Origin: an uncultured Nostoc sp.
GTDB lineage: Bacteria; Cyanobacteriota; Cyanobacteriia; Cyanobacteriales; Nostocaceae
Direction: 5' to 3'
NCBI RefSeq assembly: GCF_937863485.1
Contig: NZ_CALMFY010000131.1
Location: 20,562 to 84,561, forward strand
DNA length: 64,000 bases
Shown: in pieces, positions 53,249-62,828 of the stretch
Numbering within the stretch: the stretch's first letter is position 1
Layout of the letters: the number at the start of each line of letters is the position of its first letter
Notes under the pieces: generated by a model
What the model was told of the DNA's origin: nothing
Seen by the model: the letters and a program-made list of their open reading frames with translations, nothing else
Database searches by the model: none
Translations under genes and position numbers: made by a program

Positions 53249-56191
53249 ATGAATTACAACATGAATTACAAACCGACTCAACTACTTTTTATTGATGCGA
53301 CTGTTAATGATATTGAGACTTTATTGCAGGGAGCTTTACCTGGTATTGAAGCGCACGTCCTTTCTGGTGAGCAAGATGGTGTAGCCCAAATTTCCCAAAT
53401 TTTGCAACACCGTCCAGAAGTTAATACAGTTCACATTGTTTCTCATGGTAGCCCCGGTTGCTTATACCTACGCAACACCCGACTGTGTCTTGATACCCTG
53501 CACCACTACACGTCACAACTTCAAACCTGGTTCACTCTCTCCACCTCCCCGTCTCTCCATCTCTATGGTTGTAACGTGGCTGCTGGCGATGCAGGCGAAG
53601 AGTTTATAGAGAAGTTGCATCGACTGACTGGAGCAGAGGTAGCTGCGTCGCGCCAGGTAATTGGTAATGGTTACTGGTCGCTCGACGTTAGCTCGACAGG
53701 AACAAACGCACCTGCCCCATTCAATGAAGCGGTGCTGGCGACCTGGATGGGACGACTGACACCGAGCATTAACAACCTCAGCAATTCATCCTATACCGAG
53801 CAGGCTCCTGCCATTGTCTTGGACAACGATATAAGCTTCTCAGGGGGTACGGACTACAAGGGCGGCTATATCGAGTTCAGTCTGGGCACCCCGACCTCAT
53901 TCGACAATCTGACGCTAATCACCGATGGAAGCCCTTCCATCGTCAACAGTGAAATTTCCATTTTTGGTGATACGGTTTATATCGGCAATGGGACTAAAGC
54001 AGCAGTAGTCGGCAGCGTAGACCCGACGTTCAACGGTCAAAACGGTCAAAAGCTGCGGATAAACTTCTCCAACGACGATTTCAAGAACGGCAATTTTAAT
54101 CTCGGTTCGCCTGGAAGTACCACCATACCGGGCTGGACTAGCGTGAACCAACAGGTAAAATTCGGTATCGATACCATCGCTGGCTTGCCAACGCCCATCG
54201 ACACGACTATTCCGGCAAACGCGTCCAACGCCGACAAAAATACGGCCGCGAACCCTGGCAGTATGACAACAGTCCTCGATTCTACTCAGGACGATGGGTC
54301 TGGCAATTCCGTCCGGTTGACGAGTTCGGGAATCACGACCGCCCAAGGCTATGATATCGTTCGCGGGCCCTACATCTACAGCAATAGTACGGCATACCTA
54401 TCAGTTGGCGACAAGGTATCTTTTGAATGGCAGGCTCAGGGTGGCGCTGATGCTTATGACGTTTATGGCTACATCGTTGATGTCAACACTGGCTACATCG
54501 AGACTATTCTGAACGAGACGGGTAGCAGTGGCAATGCCTCCACTACTTGGGCAACAAAGGCAATTACCCTCTCCAAGGCTGGTGAGTATAAGTTCGTCTT
54601 CGTTGCTGGTACTTACGACTTTAGCGGCGGTAGGGGTGCAGGGGCACGGCTTTACATCGACGACGTGACCGTTACCAAGGCAGTGCCGCTTCCAGTTCTA
54701 AACGACACTCATCTATCCACCATCGCTCGGAGGGTTCAGTACAACAACACTTCCGATAACCCCGACACATCGAAGACCCTGACTGTTTCCGTTGAAAACA
54801 ACGCCAGCGAGACGGCAAGTGCCACCGCAACTATCAATATCACGCTTGTCAACGACGCACCCACCCTCACAGCAACAGCAGCCACCCTCAGCAATGGTAC
54901 AGAAAATACCGCTTATGCCATCACTGCCGTTCAACTCTTACAAGGGTTCACCGATGTTGACAATGATACCCTTTCCGTTTCTGGATTAACTCCTACCAAT
55001 GGCACTCTGACTGACAATGGCGATGGAACTTACACCTTTAACCCCGCTGCTAACTACAAGGGTACAGTTAGCCTTAACTACAACGTCATCGATGGCAAGG
55101 GTGGCATTACCCCCGCAACTGGCACCTTTAGCCTAGACACAGGAAATGATGCGCCTACCTTCAAGCTTTCAAAAATTGCGGATGATATCTTTAAAATCTC
55201 TAATAGCAGTAGCAAATCAAAACTTCAAGTTACTCTCACCGGACAAAGCTCTAATCTTGTAAATGAAATAGGAGTGTTTACCGTTGACGATGCTCAAGGT
55301 AATATCAATGGTATTGCTCCAGGCGCAGCAGGTTATGCCCAAGCAGCTTTAGACCGAGCTAAGGTAATTTTCTCTGCTATTGCCAATCTTCCCAATGGGT
55401 TTAATACCGCCAATTTGACACATCTGTTGGAATTTAACTCCGGTGAGAACTTCAGATTTTATTTGGTGAAAAATAGCACAACTGATGCTGTACGGACTGG
55501 AGTAACTTCACTCACAGACATACTATTTTCTGATCCTTTAACGCAAAAGATTACAGACTTGGGGAATGATGACTTTTCCCTTGCTTGGAAAGATGGCTCT
55601 GGTAATAACGCTGCTGACTTCAATAATCTGGTGGTAAAAATTCAGTCCACAAATGATTCATTACCTCTGGGTACAAATCTGCAAGGAAACTCCCAAGGAG
55701 AAGTGATTGATTTGCGCGGTGTCACAAGTCAGGTAAAAGCTGATTTTGTCGTCAATAGAGAAGCAGCTTTCAATAATTTCATCGGCTTCTATCAAGTAGC
55801 TGATGAAAATGGTGGCATTGACACTAACGGAGATGGCAAAGCAGATATTCTCACCGGACAGGCTGGTTATACTGAAGCCGCAGTTCGTGGGCGGGTTGCA
55901 GGCATTGACTTGACAGTTAATAATCAAGGTAGTGCGACTTCCACAGGAGCTTTCCAGCCAGGTTCTATCTTTGTACCATTTATTATTGCTAATGGTACGC
56001 CTGATGCTTTACTTGATAGCAATTCAAATAACGATCCAGCAGTTTACTTCCCATTCTTGGGAGCTAACGCTGATAAAGTAGATCACATTCGCTTGTTAGG
56101 GAATAATGTTTTTGGCTTTGAGGATTTAGCAAGTGGTGGTGACAAAGATTTCAACGATATGATTGTCGGAGTCAATCTGACTATCGCTTAG
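53249..56191 (+). CDS. Large secreted DUF4347/cadherin-like/DUF4114 protein
   Basis: 980 residues. Residues 1-165 are DUF4347 (LLFIDATVNDIETLLQG, NTVHIVSHGSPGCLYL, LHLYGCNVAAGDAGEEFI). The middle (170-490) is a lectin/CBM-like beta region of higher GC. A cadherin-like tandem repeat follows (VNDAPTLTATAATL, FTDVDNDTLSVSGL, GDGTYTFNPAANYKG). Two DUF4114 domains end the protein (FRFYLVKNSTTDAV...AADFNNLVV; FGFEDLASGGDKDFNDMIVGV). These are typical giant type I secreted surface proteins of cyanobacteria; there is no N-terminal signal peptide. The compositional shift around 53760-54800 and an abrupt junction (TKAVPLPVLNDTHLSTIARR) suggest domain shuffling or an internal deletion. Confidence 0.8.
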   Translation: MNYNMNYKPTQLLFIDATVNDIETLLQGALPGIEAHVLSGEQDGVAQISQILQHRPEVNTVHIVSHGSPGCLYLRNTRLCLDTLHHYTSQLQTWFTLSTSPSLHLYGCNVAAGDAGEEFIEKLHRLTGAEVAASRQVIGNGYWSLDVSSTGTNAPAPFNEAVLATWMGRLTPSINNLSNSSYTEQAPAIVLDNDISFSGGTDYKGGYIEFSLGTPTSFDNLTLITDGSPSIVNSEISIFGDTVYIGNGTKAAVVGSVDPTFNGQNGQKLRINFSNDDFKNGNFNLGSPGSTTIPGWTSVNQQVKFGIDTIAGLPTPIDTTIPANASNADKNTAANPGSMTTVLDSTQDDGSGNSVRLTSSGITTAQGYDIVRGPYIYSNSTAYLSVGDKVSFEWQAQGGADAYDVYGYIVDVNTGYIETILNETGSSGNASTTWATKAITLSKAGEYKFVFVAGTYDFSGGRGAGARLYIDDVTVTKAVPLPVLNDTHLSTIARRVQYNNTSDNPDTSKTLTVSVENNASETASATATINITLVNDAPTLTATAATLSNGTENTAYAITAVQLLQGFTDVDNDTLSVSGLTPTNGTLTDNGDGTYTFNPAANYKGTVSLNYNVIDGKGGITPATGTFSLDTGNDAPTFKLSKIADDIFKISNSSSKSKLQVTLTGQSSNLVNEIGVFTVDDAQGNINGIAPGAAGYAQAALDRAKVIFSAIANLPNGFNTANLTHLLEFNSGENFRFYLVKNSTTDAVRTGVTSLTDILFSDPLTQKITDLGNDDFSLAWKDGSGNNAADFNNLVVKIQSTNDSLPLGTNLQGNSQGEVIDLRGVTSQVKADFVVNREAAFNNFIGFYQVADENGGIDTNGDGKADILTGQAGYTEAAVRGRVAGIDLTVNNQGSATSTGAFQPGSIFVPFIIANGTPDALLDSNSNNDPAVYFPFLGANADKVDHIRLLGNNVFGFEDLASGGDKDFNDMIVGVNLTIA

Positions 56192-56387
56192 TCTAAATTA
56201 TTAAACATCGCCTATACTCAGTTGAGCCAATGTTAAGCAACGTTGTTAAGCACCATTGGTTCAAGTAAGTGAGTGTGAATAATTAAAGGTTTGTAGTAAA
56301 GGCTAAAGCCGAATGGGACTGAGTTTAGTTATTTGTTGAGGCAAGCAGGGGGAGCAGAGGGAAAATTGCAGTAAGTCTTTCTCCTCT

Positions 56388-56408
56388 GCCCAATGCCCAA
56401 TGCCCAAT
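56388..56408. repeat. Heptamer tandem repeat GCCCAAT x3
   Basis: Three exact GCCCAAT units, one of the short tandem repetitive repeats found in Nostocales. Confidence 0.85.
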
Positions 56409-56437
56409 GCCCTAGAGTAAAAAAGAGATTTTCTGTC

Positions 56438-56544
56438 TATAGCGGTTCTCGCTTTTGTGAGGTACACCCGTAGGGGCACGGCATTGCCGTGCCCCTACGC
56501 CTGGCGATATAATGCTGTACCGCATCTGAATGGGAACCGCTATA
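56438..56544. repeat. 107-bp MITE-like element with TATAGCGGTTC ends
   Basis: TATAGCGGTTC at 56438-56448 is exactly inverted at 56534-56544. The centre is a strong palindrome (GGGGCACGGCA-ttg-ccgtgcccc). Incomplete relatives are at 1085 and 8412. It lies just upstream of the gene at 56615. Confidence 0.85.
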
Positions 56545-56614
56545 TACATTTTATTGACTGAACTAGCGCCATAGTCCAGTGCGATCGCTACAATTTTAAA
56601 ATAAGCAATATTCG

Positions 56615-57310
56615 ATGGTGCAGCAGATGCTCAAGCGGCTATTTCAATGGCTCAAAAAGCTTTTTCAGAGCTTGTTTGGTAGAAAACAGACTGCCTCAAA
56701 ATCTAGGAGGAATGTCGAAAAAGAACCAGCACCACCCCTAAGCGATACGGATCTGGAATTTCTCTTCACCGAACTGTTGCAAGGAGTACATCAAGCACGA
56801 GGGGAAGCATGGGCCCAAAAGTGGCTGCATAATATTGAACATCGGATTACAACTGAAGACTGGGTTAAATGGTTAGGGCGCTTTGGTGAAAGATTGCTAG
56901 CATCACCTACACCCAATAATGAAATAGCTGTGCGGTTGGTGCAACTGGGTGAGTTAAGCATCGGAGAAATTGGAGATGTTGCCTATAGTATCGGGATGCA
57001 GTTGTTGACACGCAATCAAGGTGAACCAATTTGGGAATATGAAGGACCAGATGCTGTTAGCACGATACCATCTGAGCCAACCGCCCCAATATTAGAGTCA
57101 GCAGATGTGCCAGAGAACCTCCCGGAGGGAGAATACCAAACTGTCACCCTAGAACAGTTGTTTGTAATGTTGCAGGAGGATGAAAGCTTACGCCAGCAGA
57201 TTGCTCAACAGCTTGCCGTTGAAACAGATGATCCCCAAGTGCTTGTACAGGCATTGATTAATCAATTATATCCTGCTGGTGAATCGACTACAGAGCAAAC
57301 AGAAAATTAG
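56615..57310 (+). CDS. Stand-alone N-domain paralogue of the adjacent TPR-CHAT protein, 231 aa
   Basis: ATG 56615. A basic amphipathic start (MLKRLFQWLKKLFQSLFGRK) could bind membrane. A helical domain (about 45-130) has LSDTDLEFLFTELLQGVHQARG, WAQKWLHNIEHRIT, WLGRFGERLLASPTPNNEIA and LVQLGELSIGEIGDVAYSIG. The C-terminal part is acidic with a second helical patch (TVTLEQLFVMLQEDESLRQQIAQQL). The first 135 residues align throughout with the start of the next protein (QLLEGVHQARGQ, SLLASPTPNPLL, VQLGELGIGRIGDVAYDIG). Domain unrecognised. The gap to the next gene is 162 bp on the same strand. A regulator, adaptor or decoy for the CHAT partner is a reasonable guess. Confidence 0.7.
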   Translation: MVQQMLKRLFQWLKKLFQSLFGRKQTASKSRRNVEKEPAPPLSDTDLEFLFTELLQGVHQARGEAWAQKWLHNIEHRITTEDWVKWLGRFGERLLASPTPNNEIAVRLVQLGELSIGEIGDVAYSIGMQLLTRNQGEPIWEYEGPDAVSTIPSEPTAPILESADVPENLPEGEYQTVTLEQLFVMLQEDESLRQQIAQQLAVETDDPQVLVQALINQLYPAGESTTEQTEN

Positions 57311-57472
57311 TTGAATTTGGGAATTGTAACGTTGTAATGCTGTACTCTTGAAGTTTTGTATATTTTTTGCTAACCTGCTACGGATGCGCTATCCGGATCT
57401 AATTAGTTTTTACGTAATTGATGATTTTTTTAACACAACGATAGCTACAATCTAGAAAAACAAAATCCAAGA

Positions 57473-60400
57473 GTGTGGCAGATGCTCAGGCGGATATCAC
57501 AGTCGCTTAAAAGGTTTTTAAAGCGCCTCATTAAAAGTAAGCAGACTAGTTCTCTCAAGCGTGGGAGAAGACACAATCTGGTGGAGATACTACCAGAACT
57601 AACCAATGCGGATCTGGAACAATTGTTTATCCAATTGCTAGAAGGCGTGCATCAAGCACGAGGACAACAGTGGGCATTGAGGTATCTGCAACGGGTCGAA
57701 AATCGCATTTCGGCTGAACGCTGGATAGATTGGTTGGTGATGTTTGGTGAAAGCTTGCTAGCTTCACCAACGCCGAATCCTCTATTAGCAACACAGATGG
57801 TGCAATTGGGGGAACTTGGTATTGGCAGAATTGGAGACGTTGCCTATGACATTGGCATCCGGCTGATGCAAAACTCACCTACACAGATAGAGTATGAGGA
57901 GAATCAGGCGCAAGATGGCACAGAAACCACTCCTGGGCAAGAACTGATCCGCAATTTAGGCGAACAATTATGGGAATATGACGAGCCAAATGTAATAGAA
58001 ATTACTCCAGGGCAAGAACTGATCCGCAATTTGGGCGATCAGTTATGGGAGGATGATGAGCGAAATGTCGTAGAAACCACAGAAGAAATTCTCCCGACTA
58101 CACCTGGGCAAGAGCTAATCCGTAGCTTAGGTGAGCAGTTATGGGAATATGATCTTCCAGATATTGAAGCAATAACGCCAGCGCCCGAAAATGCCTCTTC
58201 TGAGCAAAGATTGACCAAGAATTTAGAGGAACTGGTATTGGAGTATGAACGAGAAGATGCCCAAGCCACAATCAGAGAAAATCTCCCTCTCCCCGCAGCG
58301 GAAGATTCAATCACCTCATTAGCCGAACTGAGGTTCGGTGATGAAGAGAGAGTTACTTCAACTAAGACACCAGCAAATCTCCTTTCCACTAGACAAAGAA
58401 CTGAATTAGCTACGTCTGACTCAGTGGAAACCTGGGATAACACTTTGACCAATTTAGAGCCAAATGTAGCTAATACCTTAGATGAGTTGTGGGTGAGGTT
58501 GGATCAAAGTACCAATTTAGTCCAGCAACTTGCTTCTAACTTGGCAGTTCAAAGCAGCAATTCTCCTGGTATTATTGAGCGACATAGCGATAATCCGATT
58601 ACCCAGGCTCAAACGTGGTTTTACCAAGGTCTAAGCCAAGCTAAAACAGGTGATTTGTTAAGCGCGATCGCATCTTATGACCAAGCTATCAAACTGCAAC
58701 CAGAATTTTCTGAATATTGGTTTAACCGAGGCTTAACGCTGTTTCATTTAGAACGTTTTGATGAAGCGATCGCATCTTACGAAACCGCCACAAAACTGAA
58801 ACCCGACTACTACAAAGCTTGGTACAACCGGGGTGGAACTCTCGGAGAATTAGGATACTTTGAAGAAGCGATCGCTTCTTTTGACAAAGCCATAGAAATT
58901 AAGCCAGACTACCAAGAAGCTTGGTCTAGCAAAGGTTTGGCACTGCTAAAGTTAGGTTGGCTACCGGAAGCTATTTCTAGTTATGATCAAGCGCTGCATC
59001 TGGAACCAGAAGACCAGGAAAACTGGTATCACCGAGGCATAGCCCTAGCTGTAAGCGAACAATTTGCAGAGGCGATTATATCTTATGACAAAGCGCTAGA
59101 AATTGACCCAGACTACCACGAAGTTTGGATAGACCGGGGTGTAGTCCTGTTTAATTTAGGAAGGTGGTCAGAAGCGATCGCCTCCTGGGACAAAGCACTT
59201 TCAGTTCAAGCCGACTTCTACTTAGCTTGGTACAACCGGGGTATAGCGTTAGACAATTTAGGACGCCGCATTGAAGCTATCGCCTCCTATCAACAAGCGA
59301 TCGCCATTAAACCCGACTTCCACTTAGCTTGGTATAATCAGGCAGTAGCACTGTTTTATTTAGAACAATTTGCCGAAGCGATCGCCTGTTATGACAACGC
59401 TTTGCAAATTAAACAAGATTATTGGGAAGCTTGGATTGGTCGTGGAACCGCCGTCGGTAACTTAGTGAATGCTGACGGATTGCTGAATTTGTCGAGTAGT
59501 ATAACAACAAATCCCGCCTTACAACAGGGCGGCTACGAAGGAAAGTTAGCCAGCTACGAAGAAGGATTAAAGCATCTGCGGACAGATACCCACCCAGAAG
59601 GTTGGGGTAGATTGCATGTTGCGATCGGTAATACTTACTACGACCAAGGCAAAAAACATACCAATACGCGCGATTATTGGCGCAAAGCTGCATCTGAGTA
59701 TCATCAGGCCCTGTTAACCCTGACACTAGAATATTTTCCGCAGTTGCACTTAGAGGTTTTGCAATCTTTAAGTAAAGTGCTGATGGGTTTGGGACAAACA
59801 ACACAAGTTCAAGAATTACAGCAACGCGGCACAGATTTATTGCGACAATTATTGAGTGAAGAAACTCGCTCTGACGAAAGTAAAAAACAGCTAGCTTTGA
59901 AATTTACAGGCTTTAAGCAGTTGGCAGTTGATTTAGCTGTAGAGTCTGGTGATTTAGTTGAAGCCTGGGAAATTGCCGAACAAGGCAAAAATGCTTGTTT
60001 AAACTGGCTACTTTCTGGCTGGAATGATCAGATTTACTCACCTGATTATGGCGCAATTCAACAACTATTCAATCCCACAACAGCAATTATTTACTGGCAT
60101 ATTAGTCCAGTCGCCCTACACACATTTATTCTTAAAGACCAAGCGCCATCACCCATCCTCCTGTTTACACCCATGCAAGATCCTGGGGCAATACCTTTAG
60201 GAGAAGACGCTATCCGTCTAAATGAATTGCCGCTACCCGAAGCAGTGCAACGCCTAATTGAATTTGAAAGTTGGCTAGAAGATTGGCATCAACAATACCA
60301 AGAATATCGCAGCACGGCCCAAGACAAAGAAAGTAAAAGCCAGCATTCTTGGCGAGTTGATATGGAACAGAAGCTAGTGCAACTGTATGACATCCTGAAT

Positions 60401-61330
60401 ATTTCCACAATTGCACAGGAACTCGAAGGCATCACCCAACTGGTTTTAATTCCTCACCGTGACTTGTACAGATTGCCCATTCATACCCTTTTCCATCTCT
60501 CTTCTCCATCCCAGGAAGAATTGCCGAATGTGGAATCAAATTTTACCGTCACCTATCTGCCTAGTGCCCAAATAGGTTTATCAATAAAAACTGAAGATAT
60601 TTTGCAGTGGCAAAATCAATTATTGCTCAGTGTTGAACATCCTGAAAGTGCAGGTTATCCTACATTGAAATTTGCCAAACTTGAGTCTGAAGTTGTTATT
60701 CAGATGTTCAATAATCTCCAACGAATTCAAGGGTCAGAAGCTACGAAAACTATTGTCGAAAACGCCTTGTTTAATAATTACAACATCTTCCATTTTACGG
60801 GTCGTGTCATTAATAATTTGGCTGAACCTAAAAAATCAGAATTAGCATTAGCAGGTGAAAACAAACTTACTTTAGATGAAATCTGCCAACAAAATCTAGC
60901 AAGTTACAACCTTATTACTCTCTCGTCCTGTGAAAATTTAAGTACTAGCAACCACACTATCAGCAGCGAATATGTGAGTTTAGTGAGTGGTTTTGTGAGT
61001 CAGGGCGTTGCTCATGTAGTGAGTACTCTTTGGAGTGTAGAATCTTCAGCTAGTGCCTTGGTAATGATCGAGTTTTACCGACGATTACAGCCTAATAAAT
61101 CAGCAGTTACTGCCTTAGCTGAAGCAACACGATGGTTGAAAGAACTAACTGCTGGAGAACTGACAAAATGGTATGAAGATATCTTGAATAATCTGCATCC
61201 TGAAGAATTACGAATTCAAACTTATTTAGCGACACAGCTATATAGAAATAGTAAAATGGCATCAGATAAAAATCTTTATAATCATCCTTACTACTGGGCA
61301 GCATTCACGATTACGGGTAAGCCAAATTAA
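57473..61330 (+). CDS. N-domain-TPR-CHAT protein with altered protease dyad
   Basis: 1285 residues from GTG 57473 (ATG 57482 also possible). Order: basic amphipathic helix and N-domain shared with the upstream gene (1-135); three to four repeats of TPGQELIRNLGEQLWEYD (about 150-245); a linker; about nine TPRs at 380-660 (AIASYDQAIKLQPEF, AWYNRGGTLGELG and so on); a helical region; and a C-terminal CHAT caspase-like domain (about 1010-1285). CHAT blocks ASYNLITLSSCENL (C1153), VSGFVSQGVAHVVSTLWSVES and HPYYWAAFTITG are intact. The usual HFxGHG histidine motif reads H1107-F-T-G-R1111-V, so the catalytic His is Arg. The domain is probably not an active protease unless another His substitutes. 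Confidence 0.87.
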   Translation: MWQMLRRISQSLKRFLKRLIKSKQTSSLKRGRRHNLVEILPELTNADLEQLFIQLLEGVHQARGQQWALRYLQRVENRISAERWIDWLVMFGESLLASPTPNPLLATQMVQLGELGIGRIGDVAYDIGIRLMQNSPTQIEYEENQAQDGTETTPGQELIRNLGEQLWEYDEPNVIEITPGQELIRNLGDQLWEDDERNVVETTEEILPTTPGQELIRSLGEQLWEYDLPDIEAITPAPENASSEQRLTKNLEELVLEYEREDAQATIRENLPLPAAEDSITSLAELRFGDEERVTSTKTPANLLSTRQRTELATSDSVETWDNTLTNLEPNVANTLDELWVRLDQSTNLVQQLASNLAVQSSNSPGIIERHSDNPITQAQTWFYQGLSQAKTGDLLSAIASYDQAIKLQPEFSEYWFNRGLTLFHLERFDEAIASYETATKLKPDYYKAWYNRGGTLGELGYFEEAIASFDKAIEIKPDYQEAWSSKGLALLKLGWLPEAISSYDQALHLEPEDQENWYHRGIALAVSEQFAEAIISYDKALEIDPDYHEVWIDRGVVLFNLGRWSEAIASWDKALSVQADFYLAWYNRGIALDNLGRRIEAIASYQQAIAIKPDFHLAWYNQAVALFYLEQFAEAIACYDNALQIKQDYWEAWIGRGTAVGNLVNADGLLNLSSSITTNPALQQGGYEGKLASYEEGLKHLRTDTHPEGWGRLHVAIGNTYYDQGKKHTNTRDYWRKAASEYHQALLTLTLEYFPQLHLEVLQSLSKVLMGLGQTTQVQELQQRGTDLLRQLLSEETRSDESKKQLALKFTGFKQLAVDLAVESGDLVEAWEIAEQGKNACLNWLLSGWNDQIYSPDYGAIQQLFNPTTAIIYWHISPVALHTFILKDQAPSPILLFTPMQDPGAIPLGEDAIRLNELPLPEAVQRLIEFESWLEDWHQQYQEYRSTAQDKESKSQHSWRVDMEQKLVQLYDILNISTIAQELEGITQLVLIPHRDLYRLPIHTLFHLSSPSQEELPNVESNFTVTYLPSAQIGLSIKTEDILQWQNQLLLSVEHPESAGYPTLKFAKLESEVVIQMFNNLQRIQGSEATKTIVENALFNNYNIFHFTGRVINNLAEPKKSELALAGENKLTLDEICQQNLASYNLITLSSCENLSTSNHTISSEYVSLVSGFVSQGVAHVVSTLWSVESSASALVMIEFYRRLQPNKSAVTALAEATRWLKELTAGELTKWYEDILNNLHPEELRIQTYLATQLYRNSKMASDKNLYNHPYYWAAFTITGKPN

Positions 61331-61877
61331 TCTTTTGAAACTTGTCAAAATAATTCATAAGGTCAGCCCCTTCCCTACGGGACGCTACGCGAACGGGGAA
61401 GTCAAAAGTCAAAAGTCAAAAGTCAAAAATCAAACATTTTGAACGCCATAAATAAATTTAGTTGCTCTGAGTCAACTGACGTAGTATTTCTTGTACTACA
61501 TGTCTCGAAATACATTTTTTTTATTTTCTATAAATAAATTTAGGGGCTTGTACCTTTTTCTTTCTGGTCAATCTAAAATCGTAAGAATTCAGCAGTCACA
61601 ATAGTGGAAGAATCAGGAGCTAATTTACTTTACTCATGAATTTACTTGTGATATTAAACCTTCTATAAATTCTGACTTCTGAACGGCAGTTGCTTCTCAT
61701 AAGGGAGAGGCTGCGCGTAGCAAGATCCCCGTAAGAGTACAAGTCGGGGAACCGCTAGGGCGCACTGCCTCCTCCTGAGTGCTGAATTCTTATCTAAAAT
61801 CTAAAATCCAAAATTGAGTCACCAACACTAAGTAGTGGAGAAGGCTTGAATCTAAAGTTTATAACTTTTAATTAAGC
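61331..61877. other. Intergenic with heptamer repeat
   Basis: About 550 bp between the convergent CHAT and recR genes. It includes GTCAAAA x4 at 61401-61428, cgctacgcgaacg-type fragments (61380, 61710) and ctaaaatccaaaattgagtcacc near 61800, a fragment of the repeat at 5666/21960. No gene found. Confidence 0.5.
61401..61428. repeat. Heptamer tandem repeat GTCAAAA x4
   Basis: Four exact GTCAAAA units followed by a variant; a two-unit version occurs near 21222. Confidence 0.85.
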
Positions 61878-62480
61878 CTAATCTAACTCCCGGCGTCCTT
61901 CCAATGCCCTTGCCAGGGTCACTTCGTCGGCGTACTCCAAATCACCACCTACAGGCAAACCAAAGGCAATCCGCGTCACCTTAGTAAATGGTTTCAGTAG
62001 CTGACCGACATACAGTGTCGTAGTCTCCCCTTCCACACTCGGACTAATTGCCAGAATCACTTCTTGAGGTTTTTGCTGACTCACCCGCCGCTGCAAAGCC
62101 AGTATAGTCAACTGTTCTGGCCCAATTCCATCAATTGGGGAAATCACCCCACCCAAAACGTGATATTTGCCTTTGTATTCGCGGGTTTTTTCCAGCGCAA
62201 TCACATCGCGGGGATCTGCTACGACACAGATAGTGTTGTTGTCACGGTTGGGATTGCGGCAAATTTCACAAACAGGTTCAGCAGATAAGTGAAAGCAAAC
62301 AGAACACAAGCCTATCTGTTTTTTTGCCTCAATTAAAGCTTGTGCTAAAGCTTCTACTTCTGCTTCTGGTCGCTTCAAAATATGCAAAGCCAGTCGTTGG
62401 GCAGATTTGGGGCCAACTCCTGGCAGCCGTTGCAATTGCTCAATTAACCGTGCTAAAGGGCGTGCGTAAACCGTTGTCTT
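61878..62480 (-). CDS. recR: Recombination mediator RecR, start codon unclear
   Basis: The conserved protein begins [19 protein letters not shown] (helix-hairpin-helix), then the zinc site C-SVC-...-C-EIC, the Toprim domain ([30 protein letters not shown]) and the ending [16 protein letters not shown]. The minus frame upstream of the in-frame TTG (62435) still encodes the expected N-terminus [15 protein letters not shown], but the codon where initiation is expected (62478-62480) is AAG, and no ATG/GTG/TTG occurs before a TAA. A GGAG sits just upstream of that AAG. Either the start mutated, a non-canonical start is used, translation begins at TTG 62435, or there is a read error. RecR works with RecF/RecO to load RecA at gaps. 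Confidence 0.85.
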   Translation of the reverse strand, partial: KTTVYARPLARLIEQLQRLPGVGPKSAQRLALHILKRPEAEVEALAQALIEAKKQIGLCSVCFHLSAEPVCEICRNPNRDNNTICVVADPRDVIALEKTREYKGKYHVLGGVISPIDGIGPEQLTILALQRRVSQQKPQEVILAISPSVEGETTTLYVGQLLKPFTKVTRIAFGLPVGGDLEYADEVTLARALEGRRELD

Positions 62481-62828
62481 ATCTCCAGAATGTTTTTACC
62501 TTAACTATGATGACATTCTTACAGAATTTTGGATTGCTCATTTAATTTATTAGAGGTCAAGCGGGGTATGCACACCCCGTTTGCTAGATTCCAAAATCCG
62601 GGTATAAACCATCGATAAGCTAAACCGCTAGAGCTGCTTCTAGCAATTGGTCTAAACCTTAATGATCAAGTATCTCTGTCTGAAGCTTGTCCATCTTTTC
62701 GCTTTATGGTGAGTGTAACTGCAAAAAATCACGTCATAAAAGTTAGGGCAGTTTAGATGTAGGGAATCATAAGCTAGACAGCCTGAAAAATCTTTGGCTA
62801 CACAGTAAGCATTAAGAAGAGACATACT
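62481..62828. other. Intergenic with short hairpin
   Basis: Upstream of recR and of the SHOCT-like gene. 62562-62579 is a hairpin (CGGGGT-atgcac-ACCCCG). No gene; a 65-codon minus frame over the right part has no support. Confidence 0.5.

Noticed and set aside
53915..54934. Long minus-strand ORFs inside the DUF4347 gene
   Set aside because: Shadow frames of a GC-richer coding region; no independent support.
58039..58452. 137-codon minus ORF inside the CHAT gene
   Set aside because: Ser-rich antisense reading of the acidic linker repeats.
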